A stretch of DNA of 64,000 bases from Streptomyces sp. B3I8 (GCF_030816915.1 NZ_JAUSYN010000002.1:2183501-2247500); one strand, 5' to 3'. Counted from the first letter of the stretch, positions 37,023-45,419 are shown. Program-made: numbers and translations. Notes: a model not told the origin generated them from the sequence alone.

Positions 37023-37324
37023 GGACGGGTCTCCTCGGGGCGGGTCTCGTCGGGGCGGGTCCGTCGCGGGTCGGCCCTGGTGTGGCGGGGCCGTGGGAAG
37101 GGGCCCTTGCGGGACGGCCCTCCCGGGACGGGTGCCCGCGGGGGCGGGGCTCGTCCCGAGCGTCACCGGCGTGCGTTTCACGTCGCGTACGGCTGTGTTT
37201 CCCCGGTGTTTCGTTGCGTTCGGGTTTCGCAAAGCTCACCGAGCGGCGGCGCGGGTCCGGGGGCGGGTGCGGCCCGTGCGTGGCCGGTGCGGCGGGGCTT
37301 CGTGGATCAGGGACAATGGGCGCC
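37023..37324. other. 302-base divergent region between amtB and era
   Basis: It contains a run of near-identical 14-15 base GGGTCTC-type units directly before amtB (37026-37055), a GlnR-type box array at 37175-37212, and the leaderless promoter of era (GACAAT, 37312-37317) at the right end. No gene is supported in it. Confidence 0.6.
37175..37212 (-). promoter_or_regulatory. GlnR-type operator, four boxes at 11-bp spacing
   Basis: On the amtB strand the boxes read GAAAC, GAAAC, GTACG and GAAAC, each separated by six bases (plus-strand starts 37208, 37197, 37186 and 37175). This is the a/b box architecture of GlnR operators in Streptomyces (gTnAC and GaAAc blocks, one per helical turn), though one box is an imperfect match. 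It lies about 153 bases before the amtB start. Confidence 0.7.
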
Positions 37325-38278
37325 ATGAGCGTTCCTACCCAGTCATCCGAAGAGCCGGCCGAGGCCGTCCACCGTGCCGGTTTCGCCTGCTTCGTGGGCC
37401 GCCCCAACGCGGGCAAGTCCACCCTGACGAACGCTCTGGTCGGCCAGAAGGTGGCGATCACCTCGAACCGACCGCAGACGACGCGGCACACGGTCCGGGG
37501 CATCGTGCACCGGCCGGAGGCGCAGCTCATCCTGGTCGACACCCCTGGCCTCCACAAGCCGCGCACGCTGCTCGGCGAGCGGCTCAACGACGTCGTACGG
37601 GCGACCTGGGCGGAGGTCGACGTGATCGGCTTCTGCCTGCCGGCCGACCAGAAGCTCGGCCCGGGCGACCGTTTCATCGCCAAGGAGCTGGCGGGGATCA
37701 AGCGGACGCCGAAGGTCGCGATCGTCACGAAGACGGACCTGGTGGACTCCAAGGCGCTGGCCGAGCAGCTCATCGCGATCGACCAGCTCGGCCGGGAGCT
37801 GGGGATCACCTGGGCGGAGATCGTGCCGGTGTCGGCGACGGCGGGCAAGCAGGTGGACCTCCTGGCCGACCTGCTGATCCCGATGCTGCCGGAGAGCCCC
37901 GCGCTCTACCCGGAGGGCGACCTGACGGACGAGCCCGAGCAGGTCATGGTGGCCGAGCTGATCCGCGAGGCGGCGCTGGAGGGGGTGCGGGACGAGTTGC
38001 CGCACTCGATCGCGGTGGTGGTGGAGGAGATGCTGCCGCGCGAGGACCGGCCGGCGGACAGGCCGTTGCTCGACATCCACGCCAACGTGTTCATCGAGCG
38101 GCCCAGCCAGAAGGGGATCATCATCGGTCCCAAGGGGAAGCGGCTGAAGGACGTGGGGATCAAGTCGCGCAAGCAGATCGAGGCGTTGCTGGGGACGCCG
38201 GTGTTCCTGGACCTGCATGTGAAGGTGGCGAAGGACTGGCAGCGGGATCCCAAGCAGTTGCGGCGGCTGGGGTTCTGA
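37325..38278 (+). CDS. era: GTPase Era
   Basis: 317 residues. A ribosome-assembly GTPase binding the 3' end of 16S rRNA. G1 FVGRPNAGKSTLTNALVGQKVA, G3 DTPGLHKP, G4 TKTD, G5 VSATAG, and the C-terminal KH domain with FIERPSQKGIIIGPKGKRLKDVGIKSRKQIE. Length is typical. ATG 37325 stands 7 nt after GACAAT (37312-37317), predicting a leaderless mRNA, so the longer upstream frame is not used. It is convergent to the sugar kinase gene across a strong terminator. Confidence 0.95.
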   Translation: MSVPTQSSEEPAEAVHRAGFACFVGRPNAGKSTLTNALVGQKVAITSNRPQTTRHTVRGIVHRPEAQLILVDTPGLHKPRTLLGERLNDVVRATWAEVDVIGFCLPADQKLGPGDRFIAKELAGIKRTPKVAIVTKTDLVDSKALAEQLIAIDQLGRELGITWAEIVPVSATAGKQVDLLADLLIPMLPESPALYPEGDLTDEPEQVMVAELIREAALEGVRDELPHSIAVVVEEMLPREDRPADRPLLDIHANVFIERPSQKGIIIGPKGKRLKDVGIKSRKQIEALLGTPVFLDLHVKVAKDWQRDPKQLRRLGF

Positions 38279-38287
38279 CGGGGGGGG

Positions 38288-38350
38288 TTCCGCCCCCGCC
38301 GCCCTTGCCCGTCCCCTCCCTGAGAGGCTCTGCGCCTCCGGCCCCGGGAG
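38288..38350 (+). repeat. Dispersed GC-rich element, copy 3
   Basis: A plus-strand copy with the core TTCCGCCCCCGCCGCCC, then TTGCCC and TCCCCTCCC, and a following GGCTCTGCGCCTCC. It begins 10 bases after the era stop. It is followed by a degenerate GGGTGGGTG block and a terminator hairpin. Confidence 0.75.
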
Positions 38351-38430
38351 AGCTCGGGTGGGTGGGGTCGCGTGGGGAGTGCGGGTGGGTGGGAGCTGCT
38401 CGCGCCCGCGCGGCGGAGCCGCGGATCGCC

Positions 38431-38462
38431 ACGGGCCGCGCCCCTGACGGGGCACGGCCCGT
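38431..38462. terminator. Bidirectional terminator between era and sugar kinase
   Basis: ACGGGCCG (38431-38438) pairs with CGGCCCGT (38455-38462), enclosing a second stem GCCCC/GGGGC around TGAC. It lies six bases before the end of the kinase gene (reading the other strand) and closes the era transcript. Confidence 0.75.
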
Positions 38463-38467
38463 CCCCG

Positions 38468-39595
38468 TCACGCCGAGCGGCCGAAGCCGATCGTCGGGAC
38501 CGCGCGGCGCAGGGGCCAGGGGCGGGCGTGGTTCTCGGGGAGCAGGTCGGCGAGGAAGGCGTAGCGGCGTAGGGCTGCCGGGTCCTGGTCGTCGTAGAAC
38601 TGCACCCGGCGCCACCAGGCCGCGACCTCCGACCAGCCCGGTGCCGACAGCGAGCCGCCGAACTCCTGGACGGAGAGCGCGGCGGTGAGGCCGGCGAAGG
38701 CGAGGCGGTCGGCGAGCGGCCAGCCGGCCAGGGAGCCGGTGACGAAGCCGGCCACGAACACGTCGCCCGCGCCGGTCGGGTCGAGGGCCTCGACCTCGAT
38801 CGCCGGCACCTCCGCCGTCTCGCCGGTGCGGGCGTCCACCGCGTAGGCGCCCTCCGCGCCCAGCGTCACCACGGCCACCGGGACGTGCGCGGTGAGCGCG
38901 TGCGCGGCGGTGCGCGGGCAGTCGGCGCCGGTGTAGCGCATGGCCTCCTCGGCGTTGGGCAGGAACGCCTCGCAGTGGGCGAGGTCGGGCAGTCCCGCCA
39001 GGTCCCAGGCACCGGTGTCGTCCCAGCCGACGTCGGCGAAGATCCGCGTGCCCGCGCGGGCGGCCTCGGCGATCCAGGGTGCCCGGACGCCCGGCACGAG
39101 CGAGGCGATGGCGGCGCGGGCCCGCGGCGGGTGGTCGGGGGCGCTCTCCTGGGCGAGTGCGGCCTCCTGCGGCGGTTCGTGTCCGTGGGAGACCATCGTG
39201 CGCTCCCCCTCGTAGGCCATGGACACGGTGACCGGCGAGTGCCAGCCGGGCACCGTGCGGGAGGGGCCGAGGTCGATGCCCTCGCCCCGCTCGAGGGCGT
39301 CCCAGCAGTACTCGCCGTAGTGGTCGTCGCCGAAGGCGGCGGCGAGGGAGGTGCGCAGGCCCAGCCGGGCGAGCGCGGTGGCCATGTTGGCGACGCCGCC
39401 GGGGCTGGAGCCCATGCCGCGCGCCCAGGACTCGGTGCCGCGCACGGGGGCGGAGTCGAGTCCGGTGAAGACGATGTCCAGGAAGACGGTGCCGGTCAGG
39501 TACACGTCCCAGGGCGGATCGTCCGGGGTGCGCAGGGCGGCCAGCGGGTCGACGTGTGCGGGGCTGTGCGGTCCCTCTCCGGTGGACGGGGTCAC
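38468..39595 (-). CDS. PfkB family carbohydrate kinase
   Basis: 375 residues. Ribokinase-fold sugar kinase: VYLTGTVFLDIVFTGLD at the N-terminus, the GSSPGGVANMATALARLG sugar-binding region, and EVEALDPTGAGDVFVAGFVTGSLAG, with the DTGAGD-like motif carrying the catalytic Asp. The substrate is unknown; candidates include adenosine, ribose or a sugar acid. The gene is downstream of gudD with a 105-base gap, which hints at but does not prove a role with the acid sugar pathway. The start GTG 39595 has GGGAG 7 nt upstream. Confidence 0.88.
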   Translation of the reverse strand: MTPSTGEGPHSPAHVDPLAALRTPDDPPWDVYLTGTVFLDIVFTGLDSAPVRGTESWARGMGSSPGGVANMATALARLGLRTSLAAAFGDDHYGEYCWDALERGEGIDLGPSRTVPGWHSPVTVSMAYEGERTMVSHGHEPPQEAALAQESAPDHPPRARAAIASLVPGVRAPWIAEAARAGTRIFADVGWDDTGAWDLAGLPDLAHCEAFLPNAEEAMRYTGADCPRTAAHALTAHVPVAVVTLGAEGAYAVDARTGETAEVPAIEVEALDPTGAGDVFVAGFVTGSLAGWPLADRLAFAGLTAALSVQEFGGSLSAPGWSEVAAWWRRVQFYDDQDPAALRRYAFLADLLPENHARPWPLRRAVPTIGFGRSA

Positions 39596-39700
39596 GGTGG
39601 GCTCCCTGAGGTGGTGCGGTTCCGGCCAGTGTGCACCACCGCGCCCGCCCGGCGGGGGTGCACGCGGTCGGCGCACCCCCGTACCGTGCGGGAGTTCCCG

Positions 39701-40996
39701 TCACCAGCGCGGTACGGCCGGGGTGACCCAGTCGGGGTCGGTGACCCGCATGGCGGCCGCGTCGTCCCGGTCACGCAGGGCACCGTCGTCCTCCAGCCAG
39801 CGGCGGTGCAGGAACTGGAGCCGGTCGCGGTCGAGTTCGACGCCGAGGCCGGGGGCGTCGGAGACCCTCACCCTGCCGCCGTCGAAGTTCAGCCGTTCGG
39901 TGAGGACGTCCTCGGACTGCCAGGGGTAGTGCGAGTCGCAGGCGTGGTGCAGGTTCGGGACGGTGGCCGCGACGTGGGTCATGGCGGCGAGGCTGATGCC
40001 GAGGTGGGTGTTGGAGTGCATGGACACGCCGACGCCGAACGTACGGCAGAGCGCGGCGAGTTGCTGGGTGTTGCGCAGTCCGCCCCAGTAGTGGTGGTCG
40101 GAGAGGACGACCTGGACGGCGTCCCGGGTGAACGCCTCCTTGATCTCCGCGAACGTCGTCACGCACATGTTGGTCGCCAGCGGGACGTCGGTGCGGGCGG
40201 CGACCTCGGCCATGGCGGGGGTGCCGAGGGCCGGGTCCTCCAGGTATTCGAGGACGTCGCCGAGTTCGGCCGCCACCTTCAGCGAGGTCTCCACGGACCA
40301 GGCGCCGTTGGGGTCGAGCCGCAGCGGCCGGCCGGGGAAGGCCTCGGCGAGGGCGCGGATCGCGGCGATCTCCTGCTCGGGCGGGTGGACACCGCCCTTG
40401 AGCTTGAAGGAGGTGAAGCCGTACCGCTCGGTGAACTTCCGCGCCTGGTCGACGATGCCGGCCGGGTCGAGGGCGGCGCCCCAGTCGTCCCGCTCGCCGG
40501 CGACGCCCTCGGGGTGGGCGGCCCACTTGTAGAAGAGGTAGGCGCTGTACTCGACGGCGTCGCGCACCTTGCCGCCGAGCAGCGCGTGCACGGGCAGGCC
40601 GAGGGACTTGCCGAGCGCGTCGAGGCAGGCCACCTCGAAGCCGGAGACGACGGACAGCCGCAGTTTGTCGGCGGTCTGCACGCCCCGCAGTCCGCCGACG
40701 TCGACCTGTCCGGAGACGCGGGAGGAGTCGACGTCGACCTCGTCCACGAGTGTGAACAGCCGGTTGAGGTCGGTGAGACGGTGGCCGATCAGTTTCCCGG
40801 CGAACGGCCGGGCCAGTTCCAGGTACTTGGTGTCGCCGTAGGTCTCGCCGACGCCGGTGACGCCGTCGGCGGTGGTGACCTCGATGATCAGCCGGGGGGT
40901 GTACGGCTGGTGGACGCCCTGGGTGTTGAGCAGCGGCGGGTCGGCGACGAGGATCGGCGTCAGCCGGACGTCGGTGAGGGTGAGGTCGCGGGTCAC
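39701..40996 (-). CDS. gudD: Glucarate dehydratase
   Basis: 431 residues of the enolase superfamily, converting D-glucarate to 5-dehydro-4-deoxyglucarate. Signatures: VHQPYTPRLIIEVTTADGVTGVGETYG, FTSFKLKGG (KxK catalytic motif), LRLDPNGAWS and YLEDP metal ligands, NMCVTTFAEIKEAF, SDHHYWGGLRNT, and SMHSNTHLGISLAAM with the general-acid His. The starts and ends of neighbours overlap kdgD by four bases (GTGA), so they form one operon. L-idarate or galactarate are alternative substrates. Confidence 0.93.
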   Translation of the reverse strand: MTRDLTLTDVRLTPILVADPPLLNTQGVHQPYTPRLIIEVTTADGVTGVGETYGDTKYLELARPFAGKLIGHRLTDLNRLFTLVDEVDVDSSRVSGQVDVGGLRGVQTADKLRLSVVSGFEVACLDALGKSLGLPVHALLGGKVRDAVEYSAYLFYKWAAHPEGVAGERDDWGAALDPAGIVDQARKFTERYGFTSFKLKGGVHPPEQEIAAIRALAEAFPGRPLRLDPNGAWSVETSLKVAAELGDVLEYLEDPALGTPAMAEVAARTDVPLATNMCVTTFAEIKEAFTRDAVQVVLSDHHYWGGLRNTQQLAALCRTFGVGVSMHSNTHLGISLAAMTHVAATVPNLHHACDSHYPWQSEDVLTERLNFDGGRVRVSDAPGLGVELDRDRLQFLHRRWLEDDGALRDRDDAAAMRVTDPDWVTPAVPRW

Positions 40997-41940
40997 AGCG
41001 CGGCTCCTACGAGGTCGAGTCCGGTGCTCAGCAGGGCGGTGAGGTCGGCCAGGTCGGCGGCGGAGGGGCCGGTGAGCGGGGCGCGCACGGGGCCGACCGG
41101 GCAGCCGCGCAGCCGGGCGGCGGCCTTGACCAGGGACACGGCGTACCCGGGCGCCCGGTCGCGCAGTTCGACGAGGGGGACGTAGAAGTCGCGCAGCAGC
41201 TTGTCCACCGTGGCGCCGTCGCCGTCGCGCAGGGCGGTGAAGAAGGCGCCCGCGATCTCGGGCGCGAAGGCGTGCACGGCGGAGGAGTAGGCGGGGATGC
41301 CGACGGTGGCGTACGCGCGGGCCTGCATCTCGGCGGTGGAGGCGCCGTTGAAGAAGAGGAAGCCGTCGGGGGCGGCGAGGGTGAGGCGCTGGAGGCGGTC
41401 GAGGTCGCTGTGGCCGTCCTTGAGGCCGATGACGCCGGGGATCTCCGTGATCCGCCGGAAGGCGTCGAGGCCGTAGGCGACCTGGCCGCGCTGGTAGGCG
41501 ATCAGGGGGAGGCGGGTGCGGGCGGCGAGCTGTTCGAGCTGGGCGACCAGGCCGTCCTGCGGGGCGGCGGTGAGGTAGTGCGGCATGACGAGCAGCGCGT
41601 CGGCGCCGGCCTCCTCGGCGATCCGGGCGAACCGGGCGGCCTGCGCCCAGCCGTACCCGGTGCCGGCCACGACGGGCAGGCGGCCCGCCGCGACCTCGAC
41701 GGTGGCCGTGACGACCTGCCGGTACTCCTCCTCGTCGAGCGAGAAGAACTCGCCGGTACCGCAGGCCGGGAAGACGGCGCCGGGCGCGGCGGCGAGCCGC
41801 CCGGCGACGTGTTCGCGGTACCCGTCCACGTCGAGCGAGCCGTCCTCGTGGAAAGAGGTCAGCGGAAAGGACAGCACCCCCTTCGCCATCCCGTCCCGCA
41901 ACCGCTGCGCCACGTCGGTGGTGCCGGTGTCGAGGTTCAC
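40993..41940 (-). CDS. kdgD: 5-dehydro-4-deoxyglucarate dehydratase
   Basis: 315 residues of the dihydrodipicolinate synthase family. It converts 5-dehydro-4-deoxyglucarate to 2-oxoglutarate semialdehyde with release of CO2 and water. Seen: MAKGVLSFPLTSFHEDGSLDVDGYREHV, AVFPACGTGEFFSLDEEEY, LIAYQRGQV, and GVIGLKDGHSDLDRLQRL, which contains the Schiff-base Lys. With gudD it forms the first two steps of glucarate use. The 2-oxoglutarate semialdehyde dehydrogenase is not in the window. A TGTAGA-repeat operator precedes the GTG start. Confidence 0.93.
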   Translation of the reverse strand: MNLDTGTTDVAQRLRDGMAKGVLSFPLTSFHEDGSLDVDGYREHVAGRLAAAPGAVFPACGTGEFFSLDEEEYRQVVTATVEVAAGRLPVVAGTGYGWAQAARFARIAEEAGADALLVMPHYLTAAPQDGLVAQLEQLAARTRLPLIAYQRGQVAYGLDAFRRITEIPGVIGLKDGHSDLDRLQRLTLAAPDGFLFFNGASTAEMQARAYATVGIPAYSSAVHAFAPEIAGAFFTALRDGDGATVDKLLRDFYVPLVELRDRAPGYAVSLVKAAARLRGCPVGPVRAPLTGPSAADLADLTALLSTGLDLVGAAL

Positions 41941-41957
41941 CCGCGTTCATCTCCCCA

Positions 41958-41981
41958 TGTAGATCTGTGTAGACCTGTAGA
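41958..41981 (-). promoter_or_regulatory. TGTAGA-repeat operator ahead of kdgD
   Basis: TGTAGA occurs at 41958-41963, 41968-41973 and 41976-41981, at 10- and 8-base steps, in an AT-richer spot directly upstream of kdgD. On the kdgD strand the sequences read TCTACA, so the unit resembles half-sites of GntR-family operators (TNGTNNNACNA-like). The regulator is not encoded nearby. Confidence 0.5.
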
Positions 41982-42006
41982 CACTATTCACGTATGCAGA
42001 TGAAGG

Positions 42007-42885
42007 TTAGATACACGAACCAAGGTCCGTCAATCGCGGCCGGTAGGCGGTGGCCAGTACGGAGACGGTGACCCGTCCGGGCAGGGGGCCACCGCTCTCC
42101 GGTTCCGCCCGGTGCGGGTGGCGTGCGCCCGGTGTCATGGCCACCAGGTCCAGCGCTTCCGCCCGGTCCAGGGGCATGCGGTACTCGACCCGTTCGGTGC
42201 CGGCGACCTCGAAGAGGGAATCGAGCGCTCGGTGCAGCCGCCGCTCCTTGTCCGGGTCGATCGTGACCATCGCGGACGCCCGGCTCCGCAGTTCGGCCAG
42301 ATGCCGCCCTGTGGGCCGGACCACGACCAGTCGGCCGGCCGGACGCAGCACCCGGTGGAACTCGGCCGGATTGCGCGGGGCGAACACGTCGAGGACGACG
42401 TCGGCCACCGCGTCGGCCAGCGGAAAGGGACGGAAGACGTCCCACGACACCGCGGCGGCCCGCGCGTGAGCCCGGGCCGCCGAACGCAGCGCACGCGTCG
42501 ACGTGTCCAGCCCCAGACCGCGCGCGCCGGGCAGCCGGTCGAGTACCCCGGCCAGGTAGTAGCCGGTGCCGCACCCGGAGTCCACCACCGTGGCCGCCCG
42601 CCCGGGCCCGGATCCGCCCGCCAGCCGGGCCACGGCCGCACGCACGGGTGCGTAGGCGCCGGTGGCCAGGAACCGCTCCCGGGCCCGGACCATGGCAGCG
42701 TCGTCACCACTGGTGGCGCGGGCACCCGTCAGCAGACCGGCATAGCCGTGCCGGGCGACGTCGAAGCTGTGACCGGCGGGACAGCGCAGCGCGCCCCGGT
42801 CGGCAGTGAGCGCACCCGCCCGGCACGCCGGGCAGCGCAACAGATCGAGGGAGCGTACGAGGGCAGGGGGGAAGGTTACGGACAC
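42007..42885 (-). CDS. rlmA: 23S rRNA (guanine-N1)-methyltransferase, RlmA family
   Basis: 292 residues. SAM-dependent enzyme. An N-terminal zinc ribbon (LRCPACRAGALTADRGALRCPAGHSFD, with C, C, C and H ligands) is followed by a Rossmann methyltransferase domain (VVDSGCGTGYYLAGVLDRL, motif I). This domain pair is that of RlmA/TlrB enzymes, which methylate G745 or G748 of 23S rRNA; the latter confers resistance to tylosin-like macrolides. Which base is the target cannot be told. The start is GTG 42885 with AGGAG 7 nt upstream. Upstream lie two mini-ORFs with a hairpin between them. Confidence 0.88.
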   Translation of the reverse strand: MSVTFPPALVRSLDLLRCPACRAGALTADRGALRCPAGHSFDVARHGYAGLLTGARATSGDDAAMVRARERFLATGAYAPVRAAVARLAGGSGPGRAATVVDSGCGTGYYLAGVLDRLPGARGLGLDTSTRALRSAARAHARAAAVSWDVFRPFPLADAVADVVLDVFAPRNPAEFHRVLRPAGRLVVVRPTGRHLAELRSRASAMVTIDPDKERRLHRALDSLFEVAGTERVEYRMPLDRAEALDLVAMTPGARHPHRAEPESGGPLPGRVTVSVLATAYRPRLTDLGSCI

Positions 42886-42929
42886 GGGGCACTCCTGGCA
42901 CGGTGCGAGGTGGGGGAAGGAGAACGTGC

Positions 42930-42983
42930 CTACGCCGGCGCACCCGGAAAGCCGCCGTCCCAGAAGGGCAGCACCGAAAACAT
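42930..42983 (-). CDS. Mini-ORF MFSVLPFWDGGFPGAPA ahead of rlmA
   Basis: A 17-residue frame starts at ATG 42983 and stops at 42930-42932, 44 bases before the rlmA start. It is hydrophobic at the start and Gly/Pro-rich at the end. No ribosome site is clear. It lies downstream of a strong hairpin (43008-43035) on the same transcript. A leader peptide role is possible; the evidence is positional only. Confidence 0.35.
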   Translation of the reverse strand: MFSVLPFWDGGFPGAPA

Positions 42984-43007
42984 GACCCGCGCGGCAGGCA
43001 CACCAAG

Positions 43008-43035
43008 GAGGGCGACGCCGTCCGGCATCGCCCTC
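43008..43035 (-). promoter_or_regulatory. Near-perfect hairpin in the rlmA leader
   Basis: GAGGGCGA (43008-43015) pairs with TCGCCCTC (43028-43035), continuing after one mismatched pair with GCCG/CGGC and a 2-base loop. It stands between the two mini-ORFs, the place expected for an attenuator. Confidence 0.65.
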
Positions 43036-43047
43036 AGGGCCTCCCAC

Positions 43048-43077
43048 TCACAGGAAGCAGCAGTGCGGGGTGCTCAT
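43048..43077 (-). CDS. Mini-ORF MSTPHCCFL ahead of the rlmA hairpin
   Basis: A nine-residue frame with two adjacent cysteine codons (TGC TGC). It starts at ATG 43077, overlapping by four bases the stop of the 121-codon ORF, and ends 13 bases before the hairpin. The order (ORF, overlapping mini-ORF, hairpin, second mini-ORF, methyltransferase gene) resembles translational or transcriptional attenuation leaders of rRNA methyltransferases, but no known arrest motif is visible. Confidence 0.35.
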   Translation of the reverse strand: MSTPHCCFL

Positions 43078-43439
43078 GAATGCCACGCCACGAGTCTACG
43101 AGCTTCGACGAGGCTCCCCCCCCTGCCCGTGGCAACTCTTGGCTGGTGGTTCGAGGTCACGTCGTGGGCCAGGCTGCGGCCGGCACTTTCACTGCCTTTG
43201 CGGGGGCAGTGGCTGAAGCGCGGGCCGGTGCCGCAGCGTAGTTCGACCATCCAGCCTTCGCGGGGCGGCTGGTGGTCCAAGTGCTCGAGGAACAGGACAC
43301 GTTCGTCCGGATCGGTGCCGGGACAGCTCGGACCGCGGTTCGTCCCCGAGTGGCAGGCGCGACCGCATGGACTCATGCTCGACCGCACGCGTGCGTGCGA
43401 GCTGCGTTTGCGCCACGGCATTGCTTCGCCTGTCCGCAT
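43074..43439 (-). CDS. Possible hypothetical protein
   Basis: A 121-codon frame with no recognised family. Its centre (DPDERVLFLEHLDHQPPREGWM) looks protein-like, with third-position G/C bias in the middle but not at the ends. No ribosome site is visible. It could be a real small protein, a remnant of one, or a chance frame. Its only support is position and the 4-base overlap with the mini-ORF that follows. Confidence 0.3.
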   Translation of the reverse strand: MRTGEAMPWRKRSSHARVRSSMSPCGRACHSGTNRGPSCPGTDPDERVLFLEHLDHQPPREGWMVELRCGTGPRFSHCPRKGSESAGRSLAHDVTSNHQPRVATGRGGSLVEARRLVAWHS

Positions 43440-43482
43440 GGCGTCTCACGTCGTACTCGGTGGCCCTGGGCCCTCGGTCCGC

Positions 43483-44475
43483 TCACGGGAACTCGTACGC
43501 CTCCACCTCCGCCAGGTACCGCGTCCGCAGTTCCTCGTCGTCGTCCAGGAAGGAGGCGAGGAAGGAGTTGCGGGCGAGTGTGCGGAGGTGGTCCTCGCCC
43601 AGGCCGAGTTCGTCGCGGACGGCGTCGAAGTTGTCTCCGGCGTAGCCGCCGAAGTAGGCCGGGTCGTCGGAGTTGACGGTGCAGAGGAGGCCCCCGTCGA
43701 GCATGGCCGGGAGGGGGTGGTCGGCGAGGCGGTCGACCGTGCGCAGGCGGACGTTGGACAGGGGGCACAGGGTCAGCGGTATACGCGCGCGGACCAGGCG
43801 GTCGACCAGTGCGGGATCCTCCACGCAGCGCAGGCCGTGGTCGACGCGTTCCACGCCGAGGACGTCCAGGGCCTCGGTGATGTACTCCGGCGGGCCCTCC
43901 TCCCCCGCGTGCGCCACCCGGCGCAGGCCGAGCGCGGCGGCGGTCTCGTAGACCTCACGGAAGACGGCCGGCGGGTGGCCGACCTCGGCCGAGTCCAGTC
44001 CGACGCCGGTGATGCGGTCCAGGAAGGGCTTGGCCTCCTCGAGTGTGCGCAGGGCCGACTCGGCGGGCCGGTCGCGCAGGAAACAGAGGATCAGCCGGGT
44101 GGAGACGCCGTGGTTCTGGACGCTGCCGCCCAGTGCCCGCCCCAGCCCCCGCACGACCGTCTCCATCGGCACACCCCGTGCGGTGTGGGCCTGCGGGTCG
44201 AAGAAGATCTCCGCGTGCCGCACGCCCTGGGCGGCGGCCCGGGCGAGGTAGGCGTCCGCGAGGTCGGCGAAGTCCCGCTCCGTGCGCAGGACCGCCATGA
44301 GCTCGTAGTACAGGTTCAGGAAGGACTGCAGGTCCTGGAACCGGTACGCCTCGCGGAGCGCGTCCGTGTCGGCGTACGGCAGGGACACACCGTTGCGCGC
44401 GGCGAGCGCGAACGCGAGCTCCGGTTCCAGGGTGCCTTCGATGTGCAGGTGCAGCTCGGCTTTGGGCAGGGGCAT
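43483..44475 (-). CDS. Adenine deaminase-type member of the adenosine deaminase family
   Basis: 330 residues. Zinc-dependent amidohydrolase: LPKAELHLHIEGTLEPELAFALAARNGVSLPY, FFDPQAHTARGVP, GVGLDSAEVGHPP, VAHAGEEGPPEYI, and LCTVNSDDPAYFGGY. Those last motifs (SDDPAYFGGY in place of the usual NTDDP) are those of prokaryotic adenine deaminases, which act on the free base to give hypoxanthine and ammonia, rather than of adenosine deaminase. I chose ATG 44475; the alternative GTG 44499 overlaps the rnz stop by four bases and would add eight residues. Annotated as add in many genomes. Confidence 0.85.
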   Translation of the reverse strand: MPLPKAELHLHIEGTLEPELAFALAARNGVSLPYADTDALREAYRFQDLQSFLNLYYELMAVLRTERDFADLADAYLARAAAQGVRHAEIFFDPQAHTARGVPMETVVRGLGRALGGSVQNHGVSTRLILCFLRDRPAESALRTLEEAKPFLDRITGVGLDSAEVGHPPAVFREVYETAAALGLRRVAHAGEEGPPEYITEALDVLGVERVDHGLRCVEDPALVDRLVRARIPLTLCPLSNVRLRTVDRLADHPLPAMLDGGLLCTVNSDDPAYFGGYAGDNFDAVRDELGLGEDHLRTLARNSFLASFLDDDEELRTRYLAEVEAYEFP

Positions 44476-44495
44476 CAGAGCATGGTACGTCCCGT

Positions 44496-45401
44496 TCACA
44501 CCCGTTTCGGAACCGGTACGCGTCGCAGGTCCTCGGCGACGGTGAGCTCGCCCGCGAAACCGGCGGTACGGGCCTGCCGCTCGAACTCGGCGGGGTCGGA
44601 GTAGCGCTGGCTGAAGTGGGTGAGGACGAGGTGCCGTACGCCGGCGTCGCGGGCGACGCGGGCCGCCTGGCCGGCCGTCAGATGCCCGTGTTCGACGGCC
44701 AGTTCCTCGTCCTCGTCGAGGAAGGTGGACTCGATGACGAGGAGGTCGCAGCCCTCCGCGAGGACGTGCACGCCCTCGCACAGCCGGGTGTCCATGACGA
44801 ACGCGAACCGCTGCCCGCGCCGCTCCTCGCTCACCGCCTCCAGCGGGACGCCGCCGAGGGAGCCCTCCCGCTGGATACGGCCGATGTCGGGGCCCGCGAT
44901 GCCGTGCGCGGCGAGCCGCTCGGGCAGCATGCGGCGACCGTCGGGCTCGACGAGGCGGTAGCCGTAGGACTCGACGGGGTGGTCGAGCCGGTGGGTGTAC
45001 AGGGTGTACGCGGGGGTCTCGGCCAGTACGCCGTCGGTGGCGGCCGGGGCCTCGGTGAGCGCGACCGTCTCCCGGTACGCCGTCGCGTACCGCAGCCGGT
45101 CGAAGAACCGCTGCCCGGAGGCCGGGTAGTGGGCGGTGATCTCGTGCGGGACGCGGTCGAGGTTGACGCGCTGGATGACGCCGGCGAGGCCGAGGGAGTG
45201 GTCGCCGTGGAAGTGGGTGACGCAGATCCGGTTCAGGTCGTGCGCGGCGACGCCGGCGCGCAGCATCTGGCGCTGGGTGCCCTCGCCGGGGTCGAACAGG
45301 ATGCCCTCGGCGTCCCAGCGGAGCAGGTAGCCGTTGTGGTTGCGGTGCCGGGTCGGGACCTGGCTGGCGGTGCCGAGGACGACCAGTTCGCGGACGGACA
45401 C
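44496..45401 (-). CDS. rnz: Ribonuclease Z
   Basis: 301 residues. The beta-lactamase-fold endonuclease that trims the 3' trailer of tRNA precursors. Seen: [43 protein letters not shown] (THxHxDH zinc motif), [20 protein letters not shown] and [12 protein letters not shown]. Length is usual for the short form. It starts at GTG 45401, 18 bases after the HIT gene stop, in a four-gene same-strand run. Confidence 0.94.
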   Translation of the reverse strand: MSVRELVVLGTASQVPTRHRNHNGYLLRWDAEGILFDPGEGTQRQMLRAGVAAHDLNRICVTHFHGDHSLGLAGVIQRVNLDRVPHEITAHYPASGQRFFDRLRYATAYRETVALTEAPAATDGVLAETPAYTLYTHRLDHPVESYGYRLVEPDGRRMLPERLAAHGIAGPDIGRIQREGSLGGVPLEAVSEERRGQRFAFVMDTRLCEGVHVLAEGCDLLVIESTFLDEDEELAVEHGHLTAGQAARVARDAGVRHLVLTHFSQRYSDPAEFERQARTAGFAGELTVAEDLRRVPVPKRV

Positions 45402-45419
45402 GATGTATGTGCTTCCCGG

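Larger units (their letters stand above)
42886..43482. other. 597-base region upstream of rlmA holding mini-ORFs and a hairpin
   Basis: The stretch between rlmA and the adenine deaminase-type gene holds, on the minus strand, two mini-ORFs, a hairpin and a possible 121-codon ORF, described separately. The composition is visibly less GC-rich than the flanks. No recognised protein family is encoded here. Confidence 0.6.
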
